From Tachypleus tridentatus (taxonomy: Eukaryota > Arthropoda > Merostomata > Xiphosura > Limulidae), in the NCBI RefSeq assembly GCF_004210375.1, contig NC_134828.1, forward strand, positions 24,978,400-25,042,399: DNA of 64,000 nucleotides, in the 5' to 3' direction. Within the stretch, counting starts at the first letter, position 1, and every line of letters begins with the position of its first letter. A program made the translations under genes and the position numbers. This document shows, piece after piece, positions 1 to 10,949 of this stretch. The notes beneath the pieces were generated by a model that had not been told where the DNA came from, ran no database searches, and saw only the letters and a program-made list of their open reading frames with translations.

Positions 1-156
1 GTCATCACCATCCTCCGCCAACGTTTGGGCTACTCTTTTATCAACAAACAAATAGTGGGACTGAGCGACACATTATAGTGTCCTCACAGCTGAAATGACG
101 AGCATATTTAGTGAAACAGGGATTTGCGATCCTCATATTGCGAGTCGAGCCATACC
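1..156 (-). mobile_element. SINE-A, truncated by window edge
   Basis: Reverse-oriented partial copy of the long tRNA-headed SINE. The core (gggctactcttttatcaac, agtggga, gagcatattta) and part of the tRNA-like head (gcgagtcgagc) are readable. The tail lies outside the window. The copy is diverged from the other copies, so it is fairly old. Confidence 0.8.
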
Positions 157-1134
157 TATTACGAACTACTATCGTAGTTCATGATAAATCCAAACGTATT
201 TGATTGTTTTAAAGAACGTGAAAAATATGACATTTATTATCTGCATTTCTTTCGCTTAAGAGAAAAATATTATAACCAGTTGATACGAATAAAAACTAGG
301 TTTTTCTTGGTGGTTAGAGCACCAAGACGATCCCTATTATGAATCAACATCGTAAATCGTAATGCTGTTAGAAATGAAACAGTTTTATTTCAATCATTCA
401 ATACGGGCATGTGATTTTTTTTTTCATGCACGTGCAACTTTGCTGTCTGAATATTTCTTCGACTAAGTTTATTCTTCGATACGATTCTGTCTTGAAACAG
501 AAATGTATTTTGTTGACGTTTAAAACAAAATGTAATTCTTTTTACATACAACTTTTGTTATTACAGAGTTCAGAAGCAGGCGGAACAAATAGTTTCTTCC
601 AAGGCTGCTACTTTCCCTGACATGCACGTGCAAGTGACCGGACAACTTGCGTCTTTATGTGAACGTGGACACGAAATCACTTTCTCTCAGAACCAATAAT
701 TCGAGTTAATTTCAGTGCTCTTTACCACCACCCTAAGATAAAGAAATTGTCCGGGTTTTGCAGCCCATGATTTGGGTGTACCGCCAGTCTGTTTATTTGC
801 TTATGATGATTAACAGTTTGTTTTTTTAGGGCCCATTTTCTTGCTCTACGGGTCTCTAATGGTTCGATTGTCAAATAATATTATGGCCTGTCCATTGATT
901 TGACATTTTCACTTTTCTCACGGAAATGTTTCCTTTTTCCACCACAGGGAGTTATGATAACACCCTCAGTGACAGGAAAGTATTCTTAAATTCGTGGTCA
1001 GTAATTTCCACTGTTTTATGACATTGCTGTTATCTACTAGATTATGTTATTATATAGATTTATCAGTCACGTATGCCTTACCTTAATGATATCTTACCCT
1101 CTTCAGCTTGAAACGCGGAATGTGTTTTTTAATG
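157..1134. other. no recognisable gene
   Basis: AT-rich unique-looking sequence. A 69-codon frame at 411-620 has no recognisable domain and looks like chance. Nothing else is supported here. Confidence 0.6.
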
Positions 1135-1510
1135 TATACAGTGTGGCTTAGGGTCAGATGGAGAAGTGTGGTTATACAACATTTCTCTGGATCAGGTGGA
1201 TAAACTTGAAAATGTAGCAAGATGAACCTATGGTATGCTCATATAAAAGGTTTGTTTGTTTAAAGTTAGGCACAAAGTTATTTGTGTTCTGAGCACCACC
1301 ACGGGTATCAAAACCCGGTTTCTAGCATTGTAAGACCTCGGACATACCGATATATCACTAACGTATATAAAAGAACTTTGGATCAAGTAAAATAGTTTGG
1401 ATATAGAATATGATTTGGGGTCAGATAGAGTGATATGACTCTATAATATGACCTGGAGCGGCATCACTGTACAATAATTATACTTGCAGCCAGATAGAGT
1501 GGTGTAACTG
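1135..1510. repeat. decayed tandem repeat interrupted by a SINE
   Basis: A degenerate motif of the form ggtcagatrgagtg followed by tatgactctataatatga recurs near 1150, 1420 and 1490. A SINE-B copy sits between the recurrences. The units are too diverged to give a firm period. Confidence 0.35.
1252..1366 (-). mobile_element. SINE-B
   Basis: Reverse copy of the short tRNA-like SINE. It contains aggcacaaagttatttgtg (tail), accacgggtatcaaaacccg (box-B/T-arm region) and gtaagacctcggacatacc (head). Confidence 0.75.
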
Positions 1511-4500
1511 TACTTCGGTTAGTTTCACTTTATGGTAAATGAGGTATTAGTGTTTGAATCATATTGTTGAAATATTTAAAAAACAGAATAATTTAATCTG
1601 TTTTTTTACGTTTTGCTTCAAAATTCATATTACAAGTGAAGGCATGTGGTGTCATTTGTTCACAGATTTCGCAATTAATAAAACAAAAGCAGGAAATTCA
1701 CAGAACTTTTATAATAAAACAACTTCAAATATAAAGCATTGCTTAATCTCTAATCTAATCTCGGTCCCAACTCACTTCGCCCAGTTACAGCAGGTGAAAT
1801 TTCAAGGGCGGGGGGGGGATTCCGTTTCTTTTGTTCTGAATTAAACAACAATGGAACCGTAAAAGAAACATTAAGAAGCAGATTTACCTATCAGAGACAA
1901 GTAATTATTTCATTCTTGGGTAAAAGGAGAGGAAGAGAAACGTTAACTATTCGCTATTTCTGTTAACGAGATTAGATTATGGGACGCTACATTAAATGAA
2001 AGGGGTAATCGTTACAAACGAAATGTGTGATTTCAAAATAAATGCGAATAATCAACTGGTTGGTTAGTTTGGCGTTTTATGGCGCAAAGCAACTAGGCTA
2101 TCTAAATAATCTGTGATCACAGTTTGAGACTAGTATAAGCTAGACTTGCGTGGTTTTATGCCATCAAGTGCTACATATAGTCGTCATTGTTGTATGTTCC
2201 AGAGACTTGGAAAAATTGATAAAATTACTGAAAAAAAAAAAAAAGAATCCGGAAACGTGGACATTAAAATAGTAAAAGAAATTGAATATATAAAGAGGAC
2301 CTCATGAACATCATAAAGCAAAGTAAAATTGCATGATTTTGACACAGAGAATGGGATAAGATATAACAGCTTATAAAAGTGGAAGAAAAGAGGGTTCAAG
2401 GACAACAAAGAATGTAATGGGAGGATAATTTAAAATAGTGGACTGGCCTTAAGATCTCAGACTGCGCAAGCAATTTTCAAGACGGTGTTAATGGTCCATT
2501 ATGGTCCACTTTTCTAACAGAGATGGCAGAAAGGTAAAGAAAGAATACCACGATACTGAATAGACATTTGAATCCCAAACCAGAAATACTGTTTCTAAAA
2601 TTGCCTCAAAATTTATTTCTCTAGTTATATATAAAGACTACACTACTTGATCTGGCGAACCATGAAATTCTTGTAGAACACGACTTGCAGATAATAAATG
2701 TACATATATATATATATATATATTCATCCATCCTGTTTGTAAAAGTCACACGTAGTAAACTGATTAACCTACTGGAACTGACAATATCAATGTTGTGTTT
2801 TATGGACGGTGGGAACTCTATATAATAGTCCTATTGAAACTCACGATCCACAAGGGTCCAATTCAGTAACACTCATTTAGTTACTTCCTGCGTAGCCATT
2901 ACAAGCATGAGCAAAAGTGCTGTCCTCTGGTGTGTGAAATATTTACCGGTGTTTTCCTATTGGTCTAAAAGATGTAAATAACATGCATAAGTGCATGCGA
3001 TGTGTTCGAATTTGTAAGGTCAATCGTGTCACAGTTGTTTTTTCATGCCAAAGTCGGGGAATAATACGTATTCATCTTGTATAAATATATATAACCTTTC
3101 TTCTGTCACTTTCATTGTCATCGATATAGTTGTTTTTATTTATCTTTCAATGGAATTGAAACATTAGCAATATAAGACACGTTTTGTCACGACTAATGTG
3201 AGAAACATTTCTAAAGATGAGTAACTGTTCACGCTTGTGATCAAAGAATTATGAAACTAGTTACGTCAGTCAATTTTATTTACATAGTTAACCATGAAAT
3301 GTAAAACTCCATTACACACTCATGAAATGTAAAACTCCATTACACACTCATGATATATATACGTTCTTCATCCTGAGTTAAAGAAGGATCAAGAAACATG
3401 TCACCTGATATATACAAAACCTTTAAAAAAATCCAATTGGACGAAACTAAGTTTGATGATTTTGATTGGTTGGTTTTGTGTATGCATTCCATGTCAACAA
3501 AGGAACGGCATACATGTTTCAGTATATAAAGATTCTATCCAACAACAGACGGCATAATTAAGGTGGTGAACATTCGATCAACGTGAACTGTATTTCTTTC
3601 AGTAGTTTCACTTATTTTCCACAGCTTTCGGATTCGAATATTTTACTTATTTTAGCTAAAACTTCAACAAACGATCAGGCCTCTTTTAATTCTTGCTCTA
3701 TACCCAACTTTTAGACCACCTTTCACTCCTTAGGCTTCATACGAAACTCTGACAAACTTTAACTTTTAAGTCATCTATGAATCGTTGAACACCTGATCTA
3801 TATTAAATCTATATTAAAACTGTTAACCACTTTTCCATGAATCTTTAAATCACTTCAGTTCTTATACTATGTGGTTAGATCCTCTTTTCCAATCCTCAGA
3901 TCATGACTGAAGTTTCAAACCACTAGTATATTAGAATTCTTCAATTCAGAGCAACTCAGCATCTAAAGGATGACCATATGTGTTTTCATTGAGGGGCAGG
4001 GACTTTAAACAGTTCTTAACGCTTTACATTTTGTCACGTTTTATTAGATTCTTGCCTATTAAATATCAAACTATAGATTATCCAAAGGTTTATCTCGACC
4101 TCTTAAACATTTCTCAGATTTTACATCTTTCAGATCTTTTGTAATCCGTGATGATGACAAATATGTTAACTTTCTTCACAGAATCATACTTTTAAGACTA
4201 AAAGACATCTCTTTCCAAATACAATCTAATCAGACAACACAAAACAGGAACTTTTAGAAGGTGAACTCAATTCTTGAATTTAAAACTGTATATTCGATAT
4301 CACAGTTGTCAGACCTATGAAGGCCATTTTTATATTTTTAGGCTTAAGGAAAGTATGAATATTGCAAGATATCATAATATTTATGTTTTAACTGGTAAGT
4401 GTTCGTTTTAGTTTGTTTGTTTTTAAAGTTTCAATTAACATTAAGAAATTTCTGATAACTTATGAATACTCATAGAATGGAATTTCTTTGCTGAAATTCA

Positions 4501-4679
4501 CACACATTAATAGACATCTATAACAAACCCACACCGATGTCGGTTATTTTGTCCATCAATTACGTCTACAATGATGGCCAAGACTGTTCTTTAGAATACG
4601 TATAGGAGCTTGACGTCGCTATTGAGCCACGTGTTGCTTCGGAAGTATTCCGGGGCGTTGCAGATAAAGAACTAATGCC
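1511..4679. other. BarH downstream flank, no gene recognised
   Basis: Contains a (TA)n tract at 2705-2722 and a 28-bp direct duplication (atgaaatgtaaaactccatt...) at about 3293-3350. A 96-codon frame at 1554-1844 has no family features. The 3' UTR of the BarH gene should extend leftward from 4679 into this interval. Confidence 0.6.
4040..4045 (-). terminator. candidate poly(A) signal for BarH
   Basis: The minus strand reads AATAAA about 635 bp downstream of the BarH stop codon. It is one of several such hexamers expected by chance in AT-rich DNA; transcript evidence is needed. Confidence 0.2.
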
Positions 4680-4920
4680 TCAAGGGGGAGATTGTAACCA
4701 TGGATACAGCCTGAACGGGAAGGGTTTGAGTAACCCAGCAACAGAGTGCTTGTAGTAGAGATCTAGATTGGTGAGACTGTCTAAAGGCGGATGAGACGAG
4801 GGAGGTGTGAGATGAGAGAACCAATATGGCGTTGAATGCACCATTCTTTGTACCTCTGCATAATTTCCAGCTTCAGCGAGTAACTCCAACCCCACAGCCG
4901 TTTGTCTCTTCCATTTGGTT
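4680..4920 (-). CDS. BarH: BarH-like homeobox protein, exon 3 (C-terminus)
   Basis: Last coding exon of the BarH-family transcription factor. The minus strand shows a TTTCCAG acceptor ending at 4921, then A-ACC-AAA-TGG. The first base completes the Arg codon left open by exon 2, so the homeodomain end reads WYQNRR-TKWKRQ across the junction. The exon adds 79 residues (208-286) and ends at TGA 4682-4680. It contains the last residues of helix 3 and the post-homeodomain block TAVGLELLAEAGNYAEVQRM, which is a hallmark of BarH/Barhl proteins. The C-terminal tail is short (about 50 residues, Pro/Leu/Tyr-rich, ending LQSPP), shorter than I remember for fly or vertebrate members. A nuclear sequence-specific DNA-binding role is inferred from the family. 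An in-frame Met just upstream of the acceptor is intronic and not a start. Confidence 0.93.
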
Positions 4921-5374
4921 CTGGAAACATACAAAAGGCACCTTCAATAAGTATTGATTGATTTGCTTTTTTAAATATATTATTAAAGATAATCACTCTA
5001 CTCTGAACTTTGCGTGGTTTTTCTTGTACTCAACCAATCTTTACAGAAGCTAAACAATAGAAATAAATCTTTCGTTGTTAAATCGAGACAAGTGCAAATT
5101 TCAAAGTTGCATCTAACCCTTATATGCATTTCGAAATCTCGCGTACAAGTATTGTTTCTTTTTATGTCAAATTGGGAACAAATTGACCTAAACCAATATA
5201 ATGTGGGAAATATTACTTTATCTCTATGAAAATTTGATTATTTGTTATTGCTTACTAAGCTTACTACAAGTAAATCTAATTGATATATTTTTTCGAACTT
5301 TTAAGAAAACATAGATAACAGCATCCACAGCCAGTTCTCAGGCTATTATTGATTGATCGAATTGACTGTCACCA

Positions 5375-5500
5375 TTTGCCCCACAGTGGCTAAACGGTAC
5401 GTTTGAGGGCTTACAACGCTACATTTCAGAATTTTATTTCAGCTGTGAATATACCTCAAATAGCCCATTGTGCAGCTCTTCACTAAAACAAGCAAATCAT
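5375..5500 (+). mobile_element. SINE-B
   Basis: Forward copy: cccacagtggctaaacggta head, gggcttacaacgct, then atagcccattgtgcagc near the tail. The middle is diverged. Confidence 0.7.
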
Positions 5501-5694
5501 CACTCTTATAGTGCTCACACGGCCCAAAGTGTAAAGAATATTTTTGCGTCAATGGATCACAAACCATGAATCTTCGGTTTTACAGTCAAAGTAGGCTAGT
5601 CTTTAAGGAGAAGTATACTTTAGAAATTTTACCTTATGACTGTTCTGATTACCCATTTTATATAAGCGATGTTTAAATAGAGCTCTTAGTTTAG

Positions 5695-5802
5695 TAAATT
5701 TCATTAGCTTGATATAACGCTAAAATCCAGGGTTTGATTCCTTTGAGTGGTCAAAGTATAGATAACCATTGTGTATCTTTGCACTAAGAAGAACGAAAAC
5801 AA
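5695..5802 (+). mobile_element. SINE-B, old copy
   Basis: Recognisable by ataacgctaaaatccagg, gtttgattcc (box B-like) and gataaccattgtgtatcttt. The head is poorly preserved. Confidence 0.55.
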
Positions 5803-6402
5803 TCATCAGGGTCAAAGGATATCGCTTTTTTTCTGATTTTATTTTTCAGCTTGCGGCAGCGCCGCACGTCACTGTCACGTGCTTATAAACATCAGTACTC
5901 GTGTCAAAAAATGTATTCAATTATTTTGACAAATCGTTTATCGGAGTTACATTAAGACCGAACCTTGTGAATTCATGTAAAATCGAAAAGTAAATACAGG
6001 TATGCATATATTTATTTTATGTATAATTAAGAATAAACTCGTAGAGTAATCGAACCCCTCTACAGAGAATCAGCTAGTTACTGAACGTAAGGACCGAAAC
6101 GCAACTGAAACGACGCAAAGTTCTCTACAGACGACCTTGTTAGATTGCACTGTGTAGTCTCCAGTTGTAATCTGTATTTACGAGTTACACGTTAACTCAA
6201 TTCTGTTCTGCTACATTGACTTAGCTGTCGGATTTCCTGTTGTACAGTAGCATGGAAAAGTATGTTTTATTTCCCAGTAGGAGGCGTAACCTGTCTGACG
6301 AAATGATCTGCAGTATATATGCAGAAAAAATACCATAATGTATCAAGTTATGTACCAGCCTTCTGTTTTGGTATAGACGTAATACGCCCGATTATTACCT
6401 GC

Positions 6403-6640
6403 ACACCACTCACAGTGGCCAAAGAGTAAGTTTTTGTGTGTTTTTTTTTTTTATAGCAAAGCCACATCGGGCTATCTGCTCAGCCCACCGAGGGGAATCG
6501 AACCCCTGATTTTAGCGTTGTAAATCCGGAGACATACCGCTGTACTAGCGAGGGGCGCCAAAGAACAAGCCTGAGGACTTAGAAAGCTAAAAACGGGCAG
6601 AGCACAGATAGCCCATTGTATAATTAGTTTGTTTAACAAT
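6403..6640 (+). mobile_element. SINE-B, old copy split by a younger SINE
   Basis: The left part is at 6403-6430 (cactcacagtggccaaagag). The right part is at 6558-6640 (cctgaggacttagaaagc, agcacagatagcccattgt). The 6431-6557 insertion separates the halves. Confidence 0.7.
6431..6557 (-). mobile_element. SINE-B subfamily, nested insertion with target duplication
   Basis: Reverse copy with a tRNA-like head. The T-arm is nearly perfect (aggggaatcgaacccct on the plus strand, a 5-bp stem around TTCGA). It is flanked by a 12-bp target-site duplication, ccaaagagtaag at 6419-6430 and ccaaagaacaag at 6558-6569, with two mismatches. This subfamily differs from the other SINE-B copies in its head and in a tail that ends in poly(A) rather than aaacaaac. 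Confidence 0.8.
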
Positions 6641-6747
6641 AAACAAGTAAACATAAAAACAACAACAAAAGTAAAACGTCTGATCTGTTTTAATACCACA
6701 TACAACTCTCACACAAAACAACAAAAACACGTAAATTAATTACTGAC

Positions 6748-6973
6748 CTTCTGTTTTGGTACCAAGTCTTGACCTGTGTATCAGTTAGGTTTAACTTCGA
6801 GGCCAGTTCCATGCGGTCCTGAACACTCAGGTACTTCTGTCGTTCGAAGCTTTTTTCTAAAGACTGCAACTGGTGGTCAGTGAAAGCTGTTCTTGCCTTT
6901 CTCTGCTTTTTAGTCCTAAAGACACAAGGCGAATCTGAGTTCCTATTGTTGTTTTGGACTTCCCCCTCTGGTT
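6748..6973 (-). CDS. BarH: BarH-like homeobox protein, exon 2 (homeodomain)
   Basis: This exon carries most of the homeodomain. On the minus strand the acceptor is TTTTTTTTTATCCTCATCAG followed by AA-CCA-GAG. The donor is AAC-AGA-AG|GTCAGT, ending the exon at 6748. It encodes residues 132 (split) to 207 (split). The homeodomain starts near residue 155 ([14 protein letters not shown]) and shows the expected F8, L16, F20, W48, N51 and R53. Position 49 is Tyr instead of Phe, giving WYQNRR, which is diagnostic of BarH/Barhl. The block [16 protein letters not shown] is also typical. [13 protein letters not shown] resembles fly B-H1/B-H2, while LNLTDTQVK resembles Barhl. The exon is 226 nt and phase-compatible with both neighbours. 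An in-frame ATG at 6998 lies in the polypyrimidine tract and is not a start. Confidence 0.97.
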
Positions 6974-7096
6974 CTGATGAGGATAAAAAAAAAGCCATTC
7001 ATTTCAAGCAATTATTCTGTACTTTTTGAGTATACTGTTAGTTACAAAAAATCGTGTTTGTGTCACAGAATAAAGGGAATAACCTGCTCAAACCCA

Positions 7097-7097
<1 letters not shown>

Positions 7098-7136
<39 letters not shown>

Positions 7137-7142
7137 GTGTGT
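7098..7142. repeat. (CA)n/(TA)n microsatellite
   Basis: About 15 CA dinucleotides followed by a short TA run and TGTGTG. Confidence 0.95.
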
Positions 7143-7522
7143 AGCTTATTATTTATAGAAGTGAAATGAATTAAAATTACCTCCAAAATCTGAAATACCA
7201 TCTTTAGAAAGCGCTCGGGTCATAAGGTTTATATTCATTTCTATCAAAATTTCTTGAACTTAGGTGTTTTTCTAACATCATGAATCTATATAGACGTAAA
7301 TTGTTATACAACTATAAAACTTTATTTATATATATGTGATGTTTAATTCAACGTGGTTTCGCTTCAAGATAAGTATGTATAAGACACTTCGAAACCTTTA
7401 TTTTTTTAACCAAACTGTTTATCACTCTTCCTTACTAACTGGTTTCGTATTATCAAAGGCTACTCTACAGTATAAAGATAAAACAACAATTGAGAACAGC
7501 TAACCACTTTTTGAAAAAAAAT

Positions 7523-7793
7523 GTTTTTGTTTGTTTTTTGAATTTCGTGCAAGGCTACTCAAGGGCTATCTGTGCTAGCCGTCCCTAGATTACAACTAGC
7601 TGCCTTCTCCCTAGTCATCACCACCCACCGCCAACTCGTGGGCTACTCTTTTACCAACGAAAAGTGGGATTGACCGTAACATTATAACGCCCCCACGACT
7701 GAAAGGACGAGCATGTTCGGTGCGACGGGGATTCGAACTCGCGACACTCAAATTACGAGTCGAACGCCTTAACCCACTTGGCCATGCCGACCC
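7523..7793 (-). mobile_element. SINE-A with target duplication
   Basis: Near full-length reverse copy, from the aaacaaac-type tail (tttttgtttgttttttgaat) to the head (ggccatgccgaccc). A short duplication, ttttgaaaa, is found at both ends (about 7510 and 7793). Confidence 0.9.
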
Positions 7794-8132
7794 TTTTGAA
7801 AAGTAATAGATTTAAGTCTAAAATTTATAGAAAACATACAATCTTTTGTTATATTTTTACGTTAAAATATTTCAATTTTTTAAAGTTCATTTAAAGACTT
7901 TCTAAAATTAAGTTTATATTTTAAGGGTTAGTAATAAAATAACGTGTCTTGTAAAGTTTTTTTTTTTAAAATTTTAAAACTAGATTATTATCAAATTTAT
8001 TGCTTTCCAAAAAAAAGTGTTTACTTATTACCCATATAAAGTTATAAAACCTTGTAACCTGAGCGCTTATATGTATATAGATTCAGGTTGCTATTTCAAA
8101 GTATTTGTAAAGCAGTTGTTTTAAACAATTCG

Positions 8133-8252
8133 TCTGCCAGTGGTACAGCGGTATGAATGCGGGATTACAACATTAGAAACCAGACTTCGATACTCATGGT
8201 GGGCAGAGCTCAGATAGCCCATTGTGTAGCTTTGTACAGGCAAAACAAAAAT
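8133..8252 (+). mobile_element. SINE-B
   Basis: Forward copy: ccagtggtacagcggtatga, gattacaacattagaaacc, ggtgggcagagctcagatag, cccattgtgtagctttgtac and an A-rich tail. Confidence 0.85.
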
Positions 8253-8792
8253 TAAACCATTCGTGTAACTATTACGCGTAGTTAAAAATTAATTGTTACA
8301 TTAATAACCTGGCGTCGAACAACAACTTTCAGACTATAAAACGCGACGCACCTACCTAACCTTCCAATTACCGACTGATTTTTACACCGCTCTCCCCGGT
8401 TAGTGTCCACGTATTGCATCACATCGAATCAGTTTACGTTTCTGCCAGATACAGCGCTCGGCGCATGGAGCTGAACGAAAACAGAACAATGAAATCACAT
8501 ATTTACTACGTAAAATACAGAGTAACTAACAGGATTTATTGTTGTTGTTCAAACACGGCCTGTGGCCGCATACGTTACTAGATGGGGACATTGTAACTAG
8601 GACCCCGCATGTAAATTAGTACATAAATAATTAAAGTCCTTTGCACCATTCTAGTGATAATTTTCTAGATTCTTTACTTTTGCCTGAAAGACTGTGGATT
8701 TCAGGCATGATGGTACACGAGGTAATAATCTCTACTGTTTTTCCGTCTTATAAGTTATTGAAAATCCCCTAGTGAAGTCTAACACTAGATAA

Positions 8793-9015
8793 CTGTTTGT
8801 TTGGTTTGAATTTCGCGCAAAGATACACGAGGGTTATCTGCACTAGCCGTCCCTAATTTAGCAGTGTAAGACTAGAGAGAAGGCAGTTAGTCATCACCAC
8901 CAAATACCAACTCTTGGGCTACTCTTTTACCAACAAATAGTAGGATTGACTGTGACATTATAACTCCCCTACGGCTGAAAGGACGAGCATGTTTGATGTG
9001 ACGAGGATCTAGCAC
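8793..9015 (-). mobile_element. SINE-A, head degraded
   Basis: Tail and core are clear (gaatttcgcgcaaaga, gcactagccgtccctaattt, tgggctactcttttaccaac). The tRNA-like head breaks off after gtttgatgtgacgaggat. Confidence 0.85.
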
Positions 9016-9039
9016 TGGATGTTCGCGAGGTCCGCAATT

Positions 9040-9545
9040 AAAACTACTGTAATTGTTTCTTTTCAGTACTACTTAACGATCGGTGTGAATAAAATCGCGC
9101 TGTTAATTGCTACGTGTAAAATACTACCATCGCTAATTTCGTTGCTACATAATGATTAGCGTGAATAAATTCGCGCGGGTGATAGATATGTGTGAAAAAA
9201 TACTCGTCATCAGGAAACACTAATATTGTTTCTTTCGTTATTACTCAACGCATAGTGTGAATAAAATCGCGTTATTGATTGGTATGTGTGAAAAAGACTG
9301 TTCTTGTTTCATTCACTGATATTTAACGCTTAATGTGAATACACTTGACCTGCTAAGTGGTAAGTATGAAATACACAATGGGCTATCTGTGTTCAACCCG
9401 CCACGGTTATCGAAACCCAATTTCTAACGTTTTAAGTCCGCAGTCACACCGCTGTGCCACTGGGAGGCGTTGTTTCTGTGATTACTACTTAACTTACTAT
9501 ATTGTGAATAAAAATGCGCTGCTAACTTGTTAGTGTGAAACATCA
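9040..9545. repeat. degenerate ~75-80-bp tandem array interrupted by SINE-B
   Basis: About five diverged units share ttgtttctttcrttayta, a stretch like gtgtgaataaaatcgcgc, and ttggtatgtgtgaaa. Units begin near 9052, 9130, 9228, 9304 and 9469. The SINE-B copy at 9365-9468 lies between the fourth and fifth units, so the array predates it. Confidence 0.7.
9365..9468 (-). mobile_element. SINE-B inside a tandem array
   Basis: Reverse copy: cacaatgggctatctgtgtt, cacggttatcgaaaccca, taagtccgcagtcacaccgc, tgccactgggaggcg. Confidence 0.85.
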
Positions 9546-10671
9546 AAGCATGCGAATATAACATAACGAGTGTCAGTCACATACGTTCTAACCGAAGGAC
9601 ACCATGAATACAAACAACGTGTAAGTCCCTTTACACATTTAACAACGAGTTAACTAATCAAAGCGTATGAGCCACATTCACCTCCACAATTACGATGAGC
9701 TCTATTTCCGCAGCGACCTCTGTAAATCAAAAAATTAATTTCGTCATCACACTTAGTACGTTTCTTCGTACTTTCTTGCAAGAGTTTAAAATATTTGGAA
9801 CACATTAATCTGTTGAAAACGGGTTAATAAGTTGGGTAGACGTTTTGAAGTCTAAAGGCTATTAGATCGTCTGATACACGTTCTGAAGTCTGTAGGTTAT
9901 TAGATCGTTTGGACAACAGAACACTACGTCAGTCACTTGTCAACAAGATAAAAGTCAAACCTTCCTTGGCTAGTAACTGAAGTGATCCCCTGTCTCCACC
10001 CCGACCCGTTTTATAAAAGGTCAGTTTACGAACCACTAATCGAAAACAAGGGCATCATCGCCAGACGCTTTCTCATGGCTCATGGATTGACCTCCCGGTG
10101 ACCCCGTGCCTTCCCGGCAAATTACAGTGTGCTTCGAGTGTGGGACGCAATTATTGAAGAGGAAGTATTCAATTAGGCCTGATGGTGTCTTACAAAACTA
10201 AGGCCTGATGGTGTCTGACAGAACTGAGGTATAATGGTGTCATTCACTACTTTCTGCTACTTGTGTTAGCCGACGATACGAACAGGACAATTTAACCTGG
10301 CTCAATGATTTCACTGTGATTAGCGTCAAATTTGAAGGAGTGTATATTTTATAATAATTGGATATAATAAGTGTTGTCGTTTTCACATTGACCAATAACT
10401 TTCTAAGAACTATATGCATACATATAGTCATGTGTGTGTATATGTGTATACATATATATATATATAGTCAGAACTTTAAATAGAACTTCTGGTCTAGAGC
10501 ACACAGCAAATATATGCTAAGATATGAGCTTATGATATTTTTACAAGCTCTATGTACGCATATCTTGCTCTTAACGTATTTGTAAGTGGATATGTCGAAC
10601 ACAGGGTGGATATAAACGAATAATCATCACATTACCATACACTTATCCTTCAACCATTGAATTACTTAGGC

Positions 10672-10949
10672 TGGCCCGGCATGGCCAAGCGTGTTAAGGT
10701 GTGCGACTCGTAATCTGAGGGTCGCGGGTTCGCATCCCGGTCGCGCCAAACATGCTCGCCCTTTCAGCCGTGGGGGCGTTATAATGTGACGGTCAATCCC
10801 ACTATTCGTTGGTAAAAGAGCAGCCCAAGAGTTGGCGGTGGGTGGTGATGACTAGCTGCCTTCCCTCTAGTCTTACACTGCTAAATCAGGGACGGCTAGC
10901 ACAGATAGCCCTCGAGTAGCTTTGTGCGAAATTCAAAAACAAACAAACC
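10672..10949 (+). mobile_element. SINE-A, young copy with perfect target duplication
   Basis: Full-length forward copy starting ggcccggcatggccaagcg and ending aaaaacaaacaaacc. It is bracketed by an identical 12-bp direct repeat, aattacttaggc, at 10660-10671 and 10950-10961. The box B-like gggttcgcatccc is present in the head. This is the best reference copy in the window and shows LINE-type retrotransposition. Confidence 0.95.

Larger units (their letters stand above)
4921..6747 (-). other. BarH: BarH intron 2 (phase 2)
   Basis: A 1,827-bp intron inside the homeodomain, between codon 52 and codon 53. The donor reads AG|GTCAGT and the acceptor TTTCCAG|A. It contains four SINE-B copies, one of them nested. 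I see no additional exon. Confidence 0.85.

Noticed and set aside
6480-6557. tRNA gene on the minus strand with an excellent T-arm
   Set aside because: The anticodon stem does not pair well, and target duplications and a tail mark it as SINE-B.
6975-6998. ATG at 6998 as the start of a short homeobox protein
   Set aside because: The ATG lies in the polypyrimidine tract of a strong acceptor. The phase-matched upstream exon at 18498-18891 with a FIL motif explains the N-terminus better.
10672-10750. tRNA gene (the head of SINE-A looks like a tRNA with a TCGTAA anticodon-like loop)
   Set aside because: It is fused to the SINE core and tail, flanked by a target duplication and present in many diverged copies, so it is a SINE promoter head.
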